This document shows, in pieces, positions 1 to 7,598 of a stretch of 54,812 bases of DNA. Position 1 is the stretch's first letter. Every line of letters starts with the position of its first letter. The position numbers and the translations under genes are program-made. Origin of the DNA: an uncultured Clostridia bacterium (GTDB lineage Bacteria; Bacillota; Clostridia; Oscillospirales; Feifaniaceae); the NCBI GenBank assembly GCA_944376235.1, contig CALWCA010000015.1:1-54812 (forward strand). The letters are read 5' to 3'. The notes beneath the pieces were generated by a model. It searched no databases and was not told the DNA's origin. It saw only the letters and a list, made by a program, of their open reading frames with translations.

Positions 1-1
1 A

Positions 2-319
2 ACTTATATTGAAGACGAGAAGCCGTCCGAGCCGCCGGAAGAACCAGACAAGCCGTCTGAGCCGCCGGAAGAACCAGACAAGCCGTCTGAGCCGGGTGAA
101 ACTCCAAGCGATCCGTCCGAGCCTTCAAAGCCGGGCGAAACTCCTTCTGAGCCGCCGACAGATACCGATAAGCCAAGCGGCGACCAGACGGGAGATACCA
201 CTTCTCCGCAGACCGGCGACGACAGCAATATCGCCCTTTGGATTGCGGTACTGCTGTCTGCGGGCGCTGCTCTGACCGGCACAGCCGTTTACAGCCGCAA
301 GAGAAAATACAGCAGATAA
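2..319 (+). CDS. C-terminal end of a sortase-anchored surface protein (partial)
   Basis: This is an open frame entering from the left edge; the start and the functional domains lie outside the window. The visible 105 residues begin with a proline/glutamate-rich spacer built on a repeated KPSEPPEEPD unit, of the kind that spans the cell wall. It ends in a typical wall-sorting signal: SPQTGDD, a hydrophobic stretch of about 20 residues (IALWIAVLL and on) and a basic tail, SRKRKYSR. SPQTG is a variant of the LPXTG sortase motif that is common in Clostridia. The protein is therefore expected to be secreted and linked to peptidoglycan. What it binds cannot be told from this fragment. A strong hairpin follows the stop by 12 bases. 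Confidence 0.85.
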   Translation, partial: TYIEDEKPSEPPEEPDKPSEPPEEPDKPSEPGETPSDPSEPSKPGETPSEPPTDTDKPSGDQTGDTTSPQTGDDSNIALWIAVLLSAGAALTGTAVYSRKRKYSR

Positions 320-331
320 ATCCATATAACC

Positions 332-364
332 ATGCGCCCCGTGACTTTCTTCCACGGGGCGCAT
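332..364 (+). terminator. Terminator-like hairpin after the surface protein gene
   Basis: Two perfect 12-base arms (332-343 and 353-364, ATGCGCCCCGTG and its complement) enclose a 9-base loop. The hairpin starts 12 bases after the stop codon. The following bases hold only a weak T-run, so termination efficiency is uncertain. Confidence 0.6.
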
Positions 365-415
365 TCTCTATGTATGCACCGCAGGAAGCCTGCGGTGTTG
401 TTTTCGATGTGAAAG

Positions 416-745
416 CTATCGTTCCATGTCGTGGGTTTTGCGTCTTGGCTTTTGACTTTTGCCCTCCACCTGAAGCTGGCGCAGGCGTTTCAGTACGCTC
501 TCCCGCCCGGGCGGCGCTGACTGTTCTTTTTCGGCGGGTTTTCCTTTTTCCCTGAGATTGCGCTCTCACTCGGTAATCTCACGGTTGTAGTTTTCTACTA
601 CGGCTTCGCCTTTTGGTAGGTCGCCATGAGCGCCCGTGCATCGGGATAGTAGCTCCTCCACTAGAACAGCTCCATCCTCAGATATGCCCGATCCAGATCG
701 TCCTGTGCTATAATCGTGTATATAGTGTGGAGAGCAATGCACCAC
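416..745 (-). pseudogene. Remnant of a decayed gene, possibly from a mobile element
   Basis: Minus-strand reading gives protein-like pieces broken by stops and frame changes. One frame near 640-740 reads TIIAQDDLDRAYLRMEL before a stop. Another reads GDLPKGEAVVENYNREITE, then a stop, then on in the same frame as a charged tail ending KSQKPRRKTHDMER at 416. Basic, proline- and glutamate-rich tails of this sort are familiar from accessory proteins of clostridial conjugative elements. That comparison is from memory and weak. No start codon with a ribosome-binding site was found. It may be a truncated remnant left by excision or recombination next to the surface-protein gene, or simply noncoding sequence. 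Confidence 0.3.
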
Positions 746-1073
746 GGTGATTTTTTATCATCGTTGACGTCTTGACACACTTCGGAGCAAAGCTCTTTTT
801 GCTCCGGCGCTTGTCCTGCCCAAAGAGAAAAAAGTTGACCGCTTTGTGCTTTTTGCGTAAGAGCTTGGCTGAGCTTCCCCTTTCGGCTGCAGGCGTTTTG
901 CAGTGGCGCAACGCCTCTGCTTTGTTTGGCAACAAAGGCGCAGCCTTTCCTGGGGAGGCTGCGCCTTTGCCGTAATGGGGCGGGCGTTTTTTTTGAAAAT
1001 ACCGGTGTTTATGACATCAACCGGCCAAAGGAAGCCATAGGGCGATAGATTCTGACGATCAAAGAGAGATACC

Positions 1074-1370
1074 ATGTCCGCGCTGAAAAATTTTTTGGAT
1101 GAACAAAACAGACTCATTGCCTTTCCCGCCAAGCGCAAGGTGAAACTTGAAGCGCTGTTCTATCTTGCGGGAAAGTTTGAGCAGGGCAGAAGATATACGG
1201 AAAAAGAGGTCAATGCTCTGCTCAATCAATGGCATACCTTTGAAGACCCCGCCACCCTGCGCAGGGAGCTGTATCAGCATTGTTTTATCGGAAGGGAGCG
1301 TTCGGGCGCGGCTTATTGGCTCGAACCGCAGCAGCCGACGCAAGAGGAGCTTGAAAAAAAGTACGGATAA
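1074..1370 (+). CDS. DUF2087 domain protein
   Basis: A 98-residue soluble protein. It contains the pattern YTEKEVNALLNQWHTFEDPATLRRELYQ followed by a short strand-turn with tyrosine near the end, which I recognise as the DUF2087 domain. This domain occurs alone or fused to small regulators. It resembles a winged-helix-like fold, and its biochemical role is not established. The ATG at 1074 has only a weak purine-rich site (AAAGAGAG) upstream. No operon partner is obvious: the next gene starts 136 bases later with its own ribosome-binding site. Function is unknown beyond the domain name. Confidence 0.75.
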   Translation: MSALKNFLDEQNRLIAFPAKRKVKLEALFYLAGKFEQGRRYTEKEVNALLNQWHTFEDPATLRRELYQHCFIGRERSGAAYWLEPQQPTQEELEKKYG

Positions 1371-1506
1371 CGGTCAAGTGCAGCCAAACAAAGGTTCCGC
1401 GCACCAGATGCCTGCCGCTCGACACAGCCGCCTCCCCGGTGTGGTATCCCGGCAGTGCGCAGGACAGGCGGGGCCTTTCAAAACAAAAAGAGAGGAGTGT
1501 GGAGGA

Positions 1507-2055
1507 ATGTCCGTCATGGTGGTTTGGGCCAGTCCCAACGTAGAGGGGTTGACGGCAGCCGCAAAAGATCGCATTGTAGAGGGCATCACCCGTGCCGGAG
1601 GGACGGCCGAGTCGCTGCACCTGTGCAGGCAGAAGCTGCAAAGCTGCCAGGCCTGCGCAGACGGCTGGGGCCCCTGCAGGCAGGAGGGGCGGTGCGTGCT
1701 TGAGGACGACTTTGCCGAGATCTACGACAGGCTGATTGCAGCCCAAGGCATTGTCTTTGTCACGCCGGTCTACTGGCACGACGTTGCCGAGCGCCTCAAA
1801 TGCCTGCTTGACAGACTGCGCCGATGCGAAACGGGCAGCGGCAGGCTGGCCGGAAAGCCTTGCCTTCTGGTGGCCTGTGCAGGGGGAACGGGAAACGGGG
1901 CAATTTCCTGCCTGCAAAACATGGAAAAGGTGGCAGGACATATGAAAATGTCGTGCATGGACCGCCTGCCCGTCATCCGCTTCAACGAGGCTTATATGCT
2001 GCCGGCGCTGGTCGGAGCGGGAGAGGCTTTTGCAAAGAAAATCGAGCAGCAGTGA
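1507..2055 (+). CDS. NAD(P)H-dependent FMN reductase / flavodoxin-fold protein
   Basis: A 182-residue protein of the NADPH-dependent FMN reductase family. It opens with the strand VMVVWASPNVEGLT, whose SPN loop binds the FMN phosphate in this fold. It has the later family marks VFVTPVYWHDV (flavin ring loop) and a cysteine-rich segment, CQACADGWGPCRQEGRC, seen in iron-sulfur-flavoprotein-like reductases. The spacing of these cysteines suggests a possible Fe-S site, which is inference. It probably passes electrons from NAD(P)H to a small acceptor in the cytoplasm. AGAGGAG at 1491-1497 sits 9 bases before the ATG at 1507. A second site, GGAGGA, would serve ATG 1516, so the start is uncertain by three codons. 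Confidence 0.75.
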   Translation: MSVMVVWASPNVEGLTAAAKDRIVEGITRAGGTAESLHLCRQKLQSCQACADGWGPCRQEGRCVLEDDFAEIYDRLIAAQGIVFVTPVYWHDVAERLKCLLDRLRRCETGSGRLAGKPCLLVACAGGTGNGAISCLQNMEKVAGHMKMSCMDRLPVIRFNEAYMLPALVGAGEAFAKKIEQQ

Positions 2056-2134
2056 CCGAGGGAGCTGCCCCAAAAAGAAGTCGATGCCCGGCGGGAGGAC
2101 AGGCTTTGAAAGCCCCTGGCAGGGCGATAAAAAA

Positions 2135-2178
2135 GACGGCAAAAGGCAGGAGGGATTTTCCTCCTGCCTTTTGCCGTC
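2135..2178 (-). terminator. Terminator of the sulfatase-nucleotidyltransferase operon
   Basis: Perfect 19-base arms (2135-2153 and 2160-2178) enclose the loop GATTTT. Read on the minus strand, the hairpin is followed by six T (complement of 2129-2134), a classic intrinsic terminator. It overlaps the stop codon of the nucleotidyltransferase gene by two bases. It may also stop transcripts from the plus-strand gene ending at 2055, but lacks a T-run in that direction. Confidence 0.85.
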
Positions 2179-3106
2179 AGCACGGGTCGGAAGAGTGCTG
2201 GGCCAGCAGGGGCCGGTAGGAGCCGTCCAGCGCGGCAAGCTCTTCCAGGGTGTCGATTTCAAGGATGTCCTGCGGGCGGCAGGTCCGCAGGGCGATGTGA
2301 TAATGTTCTTTGCACAGGGTCAGGGGCACCTCGTCCCAAAAATGCTCCCTGCCCCAGGAGGTGCCGGCCGCCTGTGCGATGTCCTCAGCCAGCCGCCGGC
2401 CGTCTGCCTCGTTCCAGTAGGAGAGCCCAAACATGCGGTAGCAGTTGCGTCCGCCCACCGAGGCGCCAATGACGCAGTCCCCGTCGACATGGAAGCGCCA
2501 GTCATCGGTCTGTTCGCACCAGCAGCCCAGGTAGTTGGTGCGCAGCTCGTATTTGCGGATGAGGCGGGGATTGAGAAGAAGCAGATCGGCGTCGCAGATG
2601 TAGGCGTTTTGCAGCCACTTTTTGGCATACAGGGCCGACGAGAGGTTGTTGGAGGAGGCAAACAGGGGATTGTCGGTAAGCTGAAGGGCGGGGTATTTTT
2701 CAAGAAGGGCGTCAAAGGCCTCGCCCAGATGTCCGCGGATGAGATGGACTTCAGAGATTTCGGCCTGAGCCAGGGCGTCGAGCAGCGTGTCGATGATGCG
2801 CACGCCGTTGACGGAGATCATGGGCTTGGGGATGTGGTTGGTGAGCGGGTGCAGCCGGGAACCAAAGCCGGCGGCCAGGATGACCGCCTGTTTGACGCGA
2901 TAGGGGGCAAGGGCCCGCAGGCCCGCCTGCGCAATATGCCACACCCCCTCGGCGGAAGAAAAAATCATGTTGCTGGAACCCAAATCGTTTAGCTCAAGCT
3001 GCGCAAGGGGGAAGGGCAGTCCTGCCTGACGGGCCGCCTCTTCAAGAGACAGGCCTGCCGGGCAGCGCTCCAGGGCACACAGCAGCTCAAATCGACCTGG
3101 TGTCAT
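2177..3106 (-). CDS. LicC-like nucleotidyltransferase with N-terminal winged helix
   Basis: A 309-residue cytoplasmic protein. Residues 1-70 look like a MarR-type winged helix (LSLEEAARQAGLPFPLAQ as the helix-turn-helix). Residues 75-101 carry the sugar-nucleotidyltransferase signature VILAAGFGSRL with the downstream KP of the NTP-binding loop. The family resembles LicC/PntC, which activates phosphocholine or aminoalkylphosphonates with CTP for surface polymers. The true substrate is not visible. Related clostridial proteins often carry a kinase domain at the C-terminus; this one stops before it. The ATG at 3106 has AGGAGGTG upstream and lies inside the end of the sulfatase-like gene (20-base overlap), so the two are co-translated. 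Confidence 0.75.
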   Translation of the reverse strand: MTPGRFELLCALERCPAGLSLEEAARQAGLPFPLAQLELNDLGSSNMIFSSAEGVWHIAQAGLRALAPYRVKQAVILAAGFGSRLHPLTNHIPKPMISVNGVRIIDTLLDALAQAEISEVHLIRGHLGEAFDALLEKYPALQLTDNPLFASSNNLSSALYAKKWLQNAYICDADLLLLNPRLIRKYELRTNYLGCWCEQTDDWRFHVDGDCVIGASVGGRNCYRMFGLSYWNEADGRRLAEDIAQAAGTSWGREHFWDEVPLTLCKEHYHIALRTCRPQDILEIDTLEELAALDGSYRPLLAQHSSDPC

Positions 3107-4967
3107 TTCCTCTCACCTCCTGACATTGCCTAGGGGGCTGCGCAAACAAATTGACGTCGGTTTTGGACATTCGCTTGCCAAAGGGGTCGCTGTCGTGGAA
3201 GGGATTGGGCCGGCTTTCAAAATCGCGGCGCAGCGCCTCAAAGCGGCGCTCAAGCAGCGAAAGCTCCTTGGTGATGCGGCACTCGGGAAGGTGCCCGGCC
3301 AGATTGTGCAGCTCCAGAGGGTCGGTCTTCAAATTGTAGATCTCCCAAAGCTCCCGGCGGGAAAAGGGCTGATTCAGAGGGATCCTGATGGTCACAAGAT
3401 ACCGCTCGGTGCGCACCCCCATGCGGACGGGCCGGCGGTTCATATCGGGACAGCCCGGCCCCATATATTCGTGCAGCGCATAGCCCCGCCCGGGAAAGCG
3501 CAGCATGGACCGCCCCGTCATCCAGTCCGGGATGGGCAGCGAACAAATGTCCAGCAGTGTGGGAGCTACATCCTTTGCCATGTAAAAGCCCTTGCGATAT
3601 TGCTGAGGCCGGCCCTTTTCCCACAGCAGGAAGGGCGGGTTGCACAGCTCCCTGTGAAAGTGGTTCCAGTAGTCGCTGCGAATGGGGTCATACCAGAAGG
3701 AAAACCCGTGGTCGGCCAGGACCGCAACGGCGGTGTCTTCCAGGGCGTGACGGCGCTCCAGCTCGTCAAAGAGCCATCGGATGCAGCCGTCCACATACAG
3801 CAGAGACAGGTCGCTGGTCAGCGCGCCCCGGTATCCCGACGGCAGCTTGTCAAGATAGGCGTTGATGGCCGTCATCTCCCTGTCCATGAGCTCAAAATCA
3901 CAGGAATCCCAGGAGAAAAAGGTTTCGGGGGTATGGGCGTCGTCAAGGTGCAGATAGGCCATCAGGGGACGCTTGGGATCGCTGCGGTGATCAAACCAGT
4001 TTAAGAAGTGCTCAAAGTAGCCGTGACAGGAAATGGAGGCGCGAAAGGTGGTATAGTTTGGCCCGATGCGCTCGAAAATGTCCTTGTCCCACACCGCGGC
4101 GCGATACATGTCGCGGTAGGCGGCGGCCTCTTCGAATTTGCCCCGCAGCAGCGACTGTAGCGACAGGCGCACAGGGTAGCGCAGATTGCGCAGGTTGCGG
4201 GTGCGCCCCAGCCGCTCGATTCTCAGGAAGGTGGGCAGATATCGCCGGCGCACCTCATCCTGCACGCTTTGCGGCACGCGTCTGTCGCAGGTTCGCTTGG
4301 GAAAGGAAAAGAGAAAATGCCGCTCTTTTTGGGTGAAAAGCTCCCGCAGGTACTCCTGTGGATTTTCAAGAAAGCGCCGATACTCCTCTTTGATGGCACA
4401 AAGCTCCTGCTTCGCCCCGCGCAGGCTGGAGCTGCGGGACAGAATTTCGGTCTCGGGAGCCTTGGAAAGCACCAGCGTGAGCTGTTCAATCCAGGCCTCC
4501 AGGTTTTCCGCCAGCATGTCTTTGATCAGGCTGAGCTCCTGTGTCGACAGCTTGCCCTCTAAGAAAAGCGGGGCATAATAGTAAAACCGATAGTCCCAAA
4601 ATTCCCGAAAGACATAGTAGCTTTGATGAAACATGGGGTCTGCGCCCCGGAACATGGCGCTGGGATAGACCTGCGGTGCAAAGTGGTTGACAAAGGTCTC
4701 GTATCCGTGGCTGTGAAATTCCTCGAGCACATTGCGCTTGTATTTGATGCGTTGCAGATATCCGCCCCCGTCGAGCAGGTCGTTGCCGCACAGAAGAGAG
4801 GTGAGGGCTGCTTCAGTGTAAGGGCCTTGCGAAAACATGCCGTCGCTCCACAGGGCGTTTTGCTTGAGCTCCTGAAAAAAGGGCGCAGGGCAGGGCCGGC
4901 GGCGGCTGCCCTCCATTCTCTGCTGATCCACCGAGTCAATCACCAGAAAAATCAGGTTTTTTGCCAT
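3087..4967 (-). CDS. Sulfatase / alkaline-phosphatase superfamily enzyme
   Basis: A 626-residue protein with no signal peptide or membrane segment. It shows the superfamily metal-site marks: LIFLVIDSV with Asp11 at the start, and LADHGFSFWYD at about residue 420, the DHG metal ligands. In place of the CXPSR sulfatase motif it has GPYTEAALTSLLCG, which puts Thr51 in the nucleophile position. That is the arrangement of phospho-transfer enzymes such as lipoteichoic acid synthase rather than of true sulfatases. The partner gene encodes a LicC-like cytidylyltransferase, so a role in phospho-substituted polymer metabolism is plausible but inferred. AAAGGAG precedes the ATG, and a promoter lies at 5018-5046. 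Confidence 0.75.
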   Translation of the reverse strand: MAKNLIFLVIDSVDQQRMEGSRRRPCPAPFFQELKQNALWSDGMFSQGPYTEAALTSLLCGNDLLDGGGYLQRIKYKRNVLEEFHSHGYETFVNHFAPQVYPSAMFRGADPMFHQSYYVFREFWDYRFYYYAPLFLEGKLSTQELSLIKDMLAENLEAWIEQLTLVLSKAPETEILSRSSSLRGAKQELCAIKEEYRRFLENPQEYLRELFTQKERHFLFSFPKRTCDRRVPQSVQDEVRRRYLPTFLRIERLGRTRNLRNLRYPVRLSLQSLLRGKFEEAAAYRDMYRAAVWDKDIFERIGPNYTTFRASISCHGYFEHFLNWFDHRSDPKRPLMAYLHLDDAHTPETFFSWDSCDFELMDREMTAINAYLDKLPSGYRGALTSDLSLLYVDGCIRWLFDELERRHALEDTAVAVLADHGFSFWYDPIRSDYWNHFHRELCNPPFLLWEKGRPQQYRKGFYMAKDVAPTLLDICSLPIPDWMTGRSMLRFPGRGYALHEYMGPGCPDMNRRPVRMGVRTERYLVTIRIPLNQPFSRRELWEIYNLKTDPLELHNLAGHLPECRITKELSLLERRFEALRRDFESRPNPFHDSDPFGKRMSKTDVNLFAQPPRQCQEVRGNDTRSI

Positions 4968-5017
4968 GGGAACAACTCCTTTGGAAGGGATATATAAAAA
5001 TCCATTATATTTTCTTT

Positions 5018-5046
5018 ATTATAGGGAAAAATGAGGGCTTGCGCAA
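5018..5046 (-). promoter_or_regulatory. Promoter of the sulfatase operon
   Basis: On the minus strand TTGCGC (5041-5046), a 17-base spacer and TATAAT (5018-5023) make a good sigma-A promoter about 50 bases before the sulfatase-like ATG. Confidence 0.65.
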
Positions 5047-5062
5047 GAAGGAGGAGGCCAAA

Positions 5063-5080
5063 ATGCAGGATATTTCGTAG
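5063..5080 (+). other. Five-codon open frame with a strong ribosome-binding site
   Basis: AAGGAGGAGG ends a few bases before ATG CAG GAT ATT TCG TAG (MQDIS). The frame is too short for a functional protein. It could be a leader peptide, the remains of a deleted gene, or chance. No promoter was identified for it. Confidence 0.3.
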
Positions 5081-5324
5081 AAAAAAGTAAAATAGCCTGG
5101 GGAAGGCGGAATAGATAAAGATAAATAAAAAGAATATTTATTCAAACAAAAAGGAAATCTCTGAGAGGAAAGCAAAAGAAAAAAGAAAATTCACTATAAA
5201 ATAAAAAATAAAAAGTGAAGAAAACATCGAAGAAGAATTGAAAAATTTTGAACAAAAAAAGCCACAAAGAAAATCTCAAAGACAAAAAGAAAAAAGAACA
5301 ATATAGATGCCGGTGGGCACGCGT

Positions 5325-5352
5325 TTGAATATGGCGAGTTTTATAGTATCAT
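5325..5352 (+). promoter_or_regulatory. Promoter of the hydrogenase-like gene
   Basis: TTGAAT (5325-5330), a 16-base spacer and TATCAT (5347-5352). Its position means the in-frame ATG at 5353 would lie upstream of or at the transcript start, which favours the GTG at 5410 as the true start. Confidence 0.5.
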
Positions 5353-5409
5353 ATGACAAAGCATCCCGGGGATATGGCAAAAGAGCCAAAAGAAAGGGGA
5401 GAGGCAAAA

Positions 5410-6642
5410 GTGACATCGCTGCAGGAGCTTTACACAAGGTTTTTGGGGGAGTCTGTATGGGAGGATTTTTTCGGGCCCGGAGGTCAGCAGGATGGCATGC
5501 AGCATCTGGACTGCCTGTTTTACCCGCAAAAACACGGGCCGGCATGGCGCACGACAGCATGCGGGGGAGGCAGGCCGGACAGCGCGGCGGCCTGCCTGTT
5601 CGATGCAATCGTACGGGATGCGCAGGGGAATCTCACGCTCGATCCTTTGCGCTGTGCGGACTGTGAGAGCTGCCGCAGGGCCTGTGAAGAGGGCGGTCTG
5701 CTGGAAAGCCGGGATATTCTGCCCGCGTTGGATGCGGTCAAGCGGGCGGAAGGGTTGGTATATGTGCTGATTGCACCGGCCTTTTTGGGGCAGTTTTCGC
5801 CGCAGGTCACGCCGGGCAGGCTGCGCACCGCCTTTAAGGCGCTGGGGTTTGACGGCATGATCGAAGTGGCGCTGTTTGCCGATGTGCTCACACTTAAGGA
5901 GGCGCTGGAATTTGAGAAAAACATTGTCGACGAGCGGGACTTCCAGCTTGCCAGCTGCTGCTGCCCCATGTGGATCGGCATGATTTCCAAGGCCTATCAT
6001 GAGCTGCTGCCCCATGTGCCGGGGTCGGTGTCGCCCATGATTGCGGCGGGACGGATGGTCAAGCGTATCCACCCGGATGCGTTGACCGTGTTTGTGGGGC
6101 CCTGCGTGGCCAAAAAGGCCGAGGCAAAGCAGCCAGACGTGCAGGGCGCGGTGGACTATGTGCTGACCTTTCGGGAGGTTCGGGAGATTTTCAAGGCCGC
6201 CGGAATCCGCCCTGAGCAGATGGAAGAGTCGGAAAAAGACCATTCCTCGCGTGCCGGGCGCATTTATGCCTGTGCAGGCGGGGTGAGCGAGGCCGTGAAG
6301 GCCACGGTGGAGCGCTTGAATCCACAGCGAAAGATTGCCATAAAGACACGCCGGGCAGATGGCGTGCCGGCCTGCCGGGAGATGATTGAGGCACTGCGCA
6401 GAGGGGAGCGCGACGCCAACTTCTTTGAGGGGATGGGCTGTGTGGGCGGCTGCGTCGGCGGTCCAATGGCCATCATTGACGCAGCCGGTGCTGCAGCCAA
6501 TGTGGCGCACTACGGAGAGGATGCCGCCTATCGTACACCGCTTGACAATCCCTACGTCTTTGCGCTGCTGCGCCGGCTGGGCATTCACACGGTGGAGCAG
6601 CTTCTGGAAGAAGAGGACATCTTCGGCCGCATCTTTGCGTGA
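5410..6642 (+). CDS. [FeFe]-hydrogenase-like protein (H-cluster domain with one ferredoxin motif)
   Basis: A 410-residue protein. Residues 82-92 (CADCESCRRAC) form a single [4Fe-4S] motif. The rest is the iron-hydrogenase large-subunit domain: SCCCPMW at 182-188, VGPCVAKKAE around Cys232, and EGMGCVGGCVGGP with Cys344 and Cys348. These correspond to the three H-cluster motifs TSCCPxW, MPCxxKKxE and MxCxxGCxxGG, so all four H-cluster cysteines are present. It lacks the [2Fe-2S] domain and second ferredoxin cluster of classical enzymes, and fits the short or sensory-type clostridial hydrogenases. GTG 5410 is chosen because AAAGGGGAGAGG lies 5 bases upstream and the promoter overlaps the alternative ATG. 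Activity cannot be judged from sequence. Confidence 0.85.
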   Translation: MTSLQELYTRFLGESVWEDFFGPGGQQDGMQHLDCLFYPQKHGPAWRTTACGGGRPDSAAACLFDAIVRDAQGNLTLDPLRCADCESCRRACEEGGLLESRDILPALDAVKRAEGLVYVLIAPAFLGQFSPQVTPGRLRTAFKALGFDGMIEVALFADVLTLKEALEFEKNIVDERDFQLASCCCPMWIGMISKAYHELLPHVPGSVSPMIAAGRMVKRIHPDALTVFVGPCVAKKAEAKQPDVQGAVDYVLTFREVREIFKAAGIRPEQMEESEKDHSSRAGRIYACAGGVSEAVKATVERLNPQRKIAIKTRRADGVPACREMIEALRRGERDANFFEGMGCVGGCVGGPMAIIDAAGAAANVAHYGEDAAYRTPLDNPYVFALLRRLGIHTVEQLLEEEDIFGRIFA

Positions 6643-6803
6643 ACCGGGAGGGCTTGAGAGATTTGGAATGCCACAGCAGGCAAGGAAGCTCTTGCTCGCC
6701 GAGACAGGGGAAGGCATGCCCTCTGCTTTGGAGTGGAGAGGAAAAATTTGCACAGAGAATGGCCTGCGGCGAAAAAGGGCATCCTAGAGGTGAGGTGATC
6801 GGT

Positions 6804-7016
6804 ATGAACCACAATTTCCATGCGTCAAACAAGGGAGACCTTCCCGAGGACTTGCTCAGGGCACTCGCCAAAAACGGCAAGGCACTCGAGCACTTTGCCT
6901 CTCTTTCACCGGCCGAACGCGAGGCCATGATTGCGGGCGCAAGGGGCATGAGTTCCCCCGAGGAGCTGCAGGCCTATGTGGACAACATGCCCTGGCAGAG
7001 CCCTTCCAGGCAGTGA
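6804..7016 (+). CDS. Small conserved-looking hypothetical protein
   Basis: A 70-residue soluble protein of unknown function. It has a helical C-terminal half (LSPAEREAMIAGARGMSSPE and on). Similar 60-80 residue proteins with a SPAER...SSPEEL core are common in Clostridia as far as I recall, without assigned function. The ATG at 6804 follows GAGGTGAGGTGA. It lies 161 bases after the hydrogenase-like gene on the same strand and is closed by a strong terminator, so the two may share a transcript. Confidence 0.65.
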   Translation: MNHNFHASNKGDLPEDLLRALAKNGKALEHFASLSPAEREAMIAGARGMSSPEELQAYVDNMPWQSPSRQ

Positions 7017-7032
7017 GCGCTGCCAAACGTCA

Positions 7033-7084
7033 AAGGCTCCCTTTTCCGGTGCTTTGAGCACCGGAAAAGGGAGCCTTGTTTTTT
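7033..7084 (+). terminator. Intrinsic terminator after the small protein
   Basis: Perfect 20-base arms (7033-7052 and 7058-7077) with loop TTTGA, followed by G and six T. Strong plus-strand terminator. Confidence 0.9.
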
Positions 7085-7088
7085 GCGG

Positions 7089-7598
7089 TTATTTTCCGGC
7101 CTGTGCCGATGGAAGCTGCCTGAGCACGCCTGTTTTGGAGAGGGCGCCCAGAATCAAAAGCGCGATCAAAGCGCCGCCCACCGAGCTGACCAGGAAGGGG
7201 ATGACAAAGGCAAATATGGCCGATTCCTTTCCCAGGACAAAAGCGGCGATGGGGTAGGCCAGTATGGCGCCCAAAATGCCGGTGCCAATAATTTCGCCGG
7301 CGAAGGTGGCCAGCAGGCTTTTGGTGAACCGGTAGGCAAGGCCGCACAGCAGCGCGCCCACCATGCTGCCGGGAAAGGCCAGCAGGGTGCCGGTTCCCAG
7401 GGCAATGCGCAGCAGCGAGGTGACAAACGCCATGCCTACGCCATATGCAGGGCCCAAAAGTACCGCCGCCAGCACATTGACCATGTGCTGCACGGGAGAG
7501 CAGCGCGAGGCTCCGACCGGAAAAGAAAAGGTGGAACAGGCCACGCCAAGGGCGATCAGAAGGCCGGCCAGCGTCAGCTTTTTGACATTGTCGTTCAT
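7089..7598 (-). CDS. thiW: ThiW, thiamine-precursor ECF transporter substrate-binding (S) component
   Basis: A 169-residue integral membrane protein with about five to six hydrophobic segments. It matches the ThiW family along its length: MNDNVKKLTLAGLLIALGVA at the start, PVGASRCSPVQHMVNVLAAV, and LLAFPGSMVGALLCGLAYR. ThiW is the membrane S component of energy-coupling-factor transporters, thought to take up the thiazole precursor of thiamine together with shared EcfA/EcfT subunits, which are not encoded here. AAGGAGG lies 8 bases before the ATG at 7598, which excludes the longer upstream frame. It is preceded by a promoter and a roughly 235-base leader without the usual thiamine riboswitch core. 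Confidence 0.85.
   Translation of the reverse strand: MNDNVKKLTLAGLLIALGVACSTFSFPVGASRCSPVQHMVNVLAAVLLGPAYGVGMAFVTSLLRIALGTGTLLAFPGSMVGALLCGLAYRFTKSLLATFAGEIIGTGILGAILAYPIAAFVLGKESAIFAFVIPFLVSSVGGALIALLILGALSKTGVLRQLPSAQAGK

Larger units (their letters stand above)
320..1073. other. 754-base gap without an intact gene
   Basis: After the hairpin at 332-364 this stretch holds traces of a decayed minus-strand gene (416-745). It also has a small hairpin at 783-806 (arms CGGAGCAAA and complement) and a strong 13-base-arm hairpin at 934-968 (AAAGGCGCAGCCT and complement). I see no intact gene, no clear promoter and no RNA gene in it. Confidence 0.5.
4968..5409. other. AT-rich divergent intergenic island
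   Basis: This 442-base gap separates the minus-strand sulfatase operon from the plus-strand hydrogenase gene. It contains a promoter for each. Between about 5080 and 5309 the plus strand is almost entirely A and G, with many AAAA and GAAAA runs, in sharp contrast to the GC-rich flanks. No gene of normal size fits. One 5-codon frame with a perfect ribosome-binding site lies at 5063. Confidence 0.6.

Noticed and set aside
1147-1506. N-terminal extension of the FMN-reductase-like frame back to 1147
   Set aside because: It overlaps the DUF2087 gene in another frame and has no homology; the site AGAGGAG supports the start at 1507.
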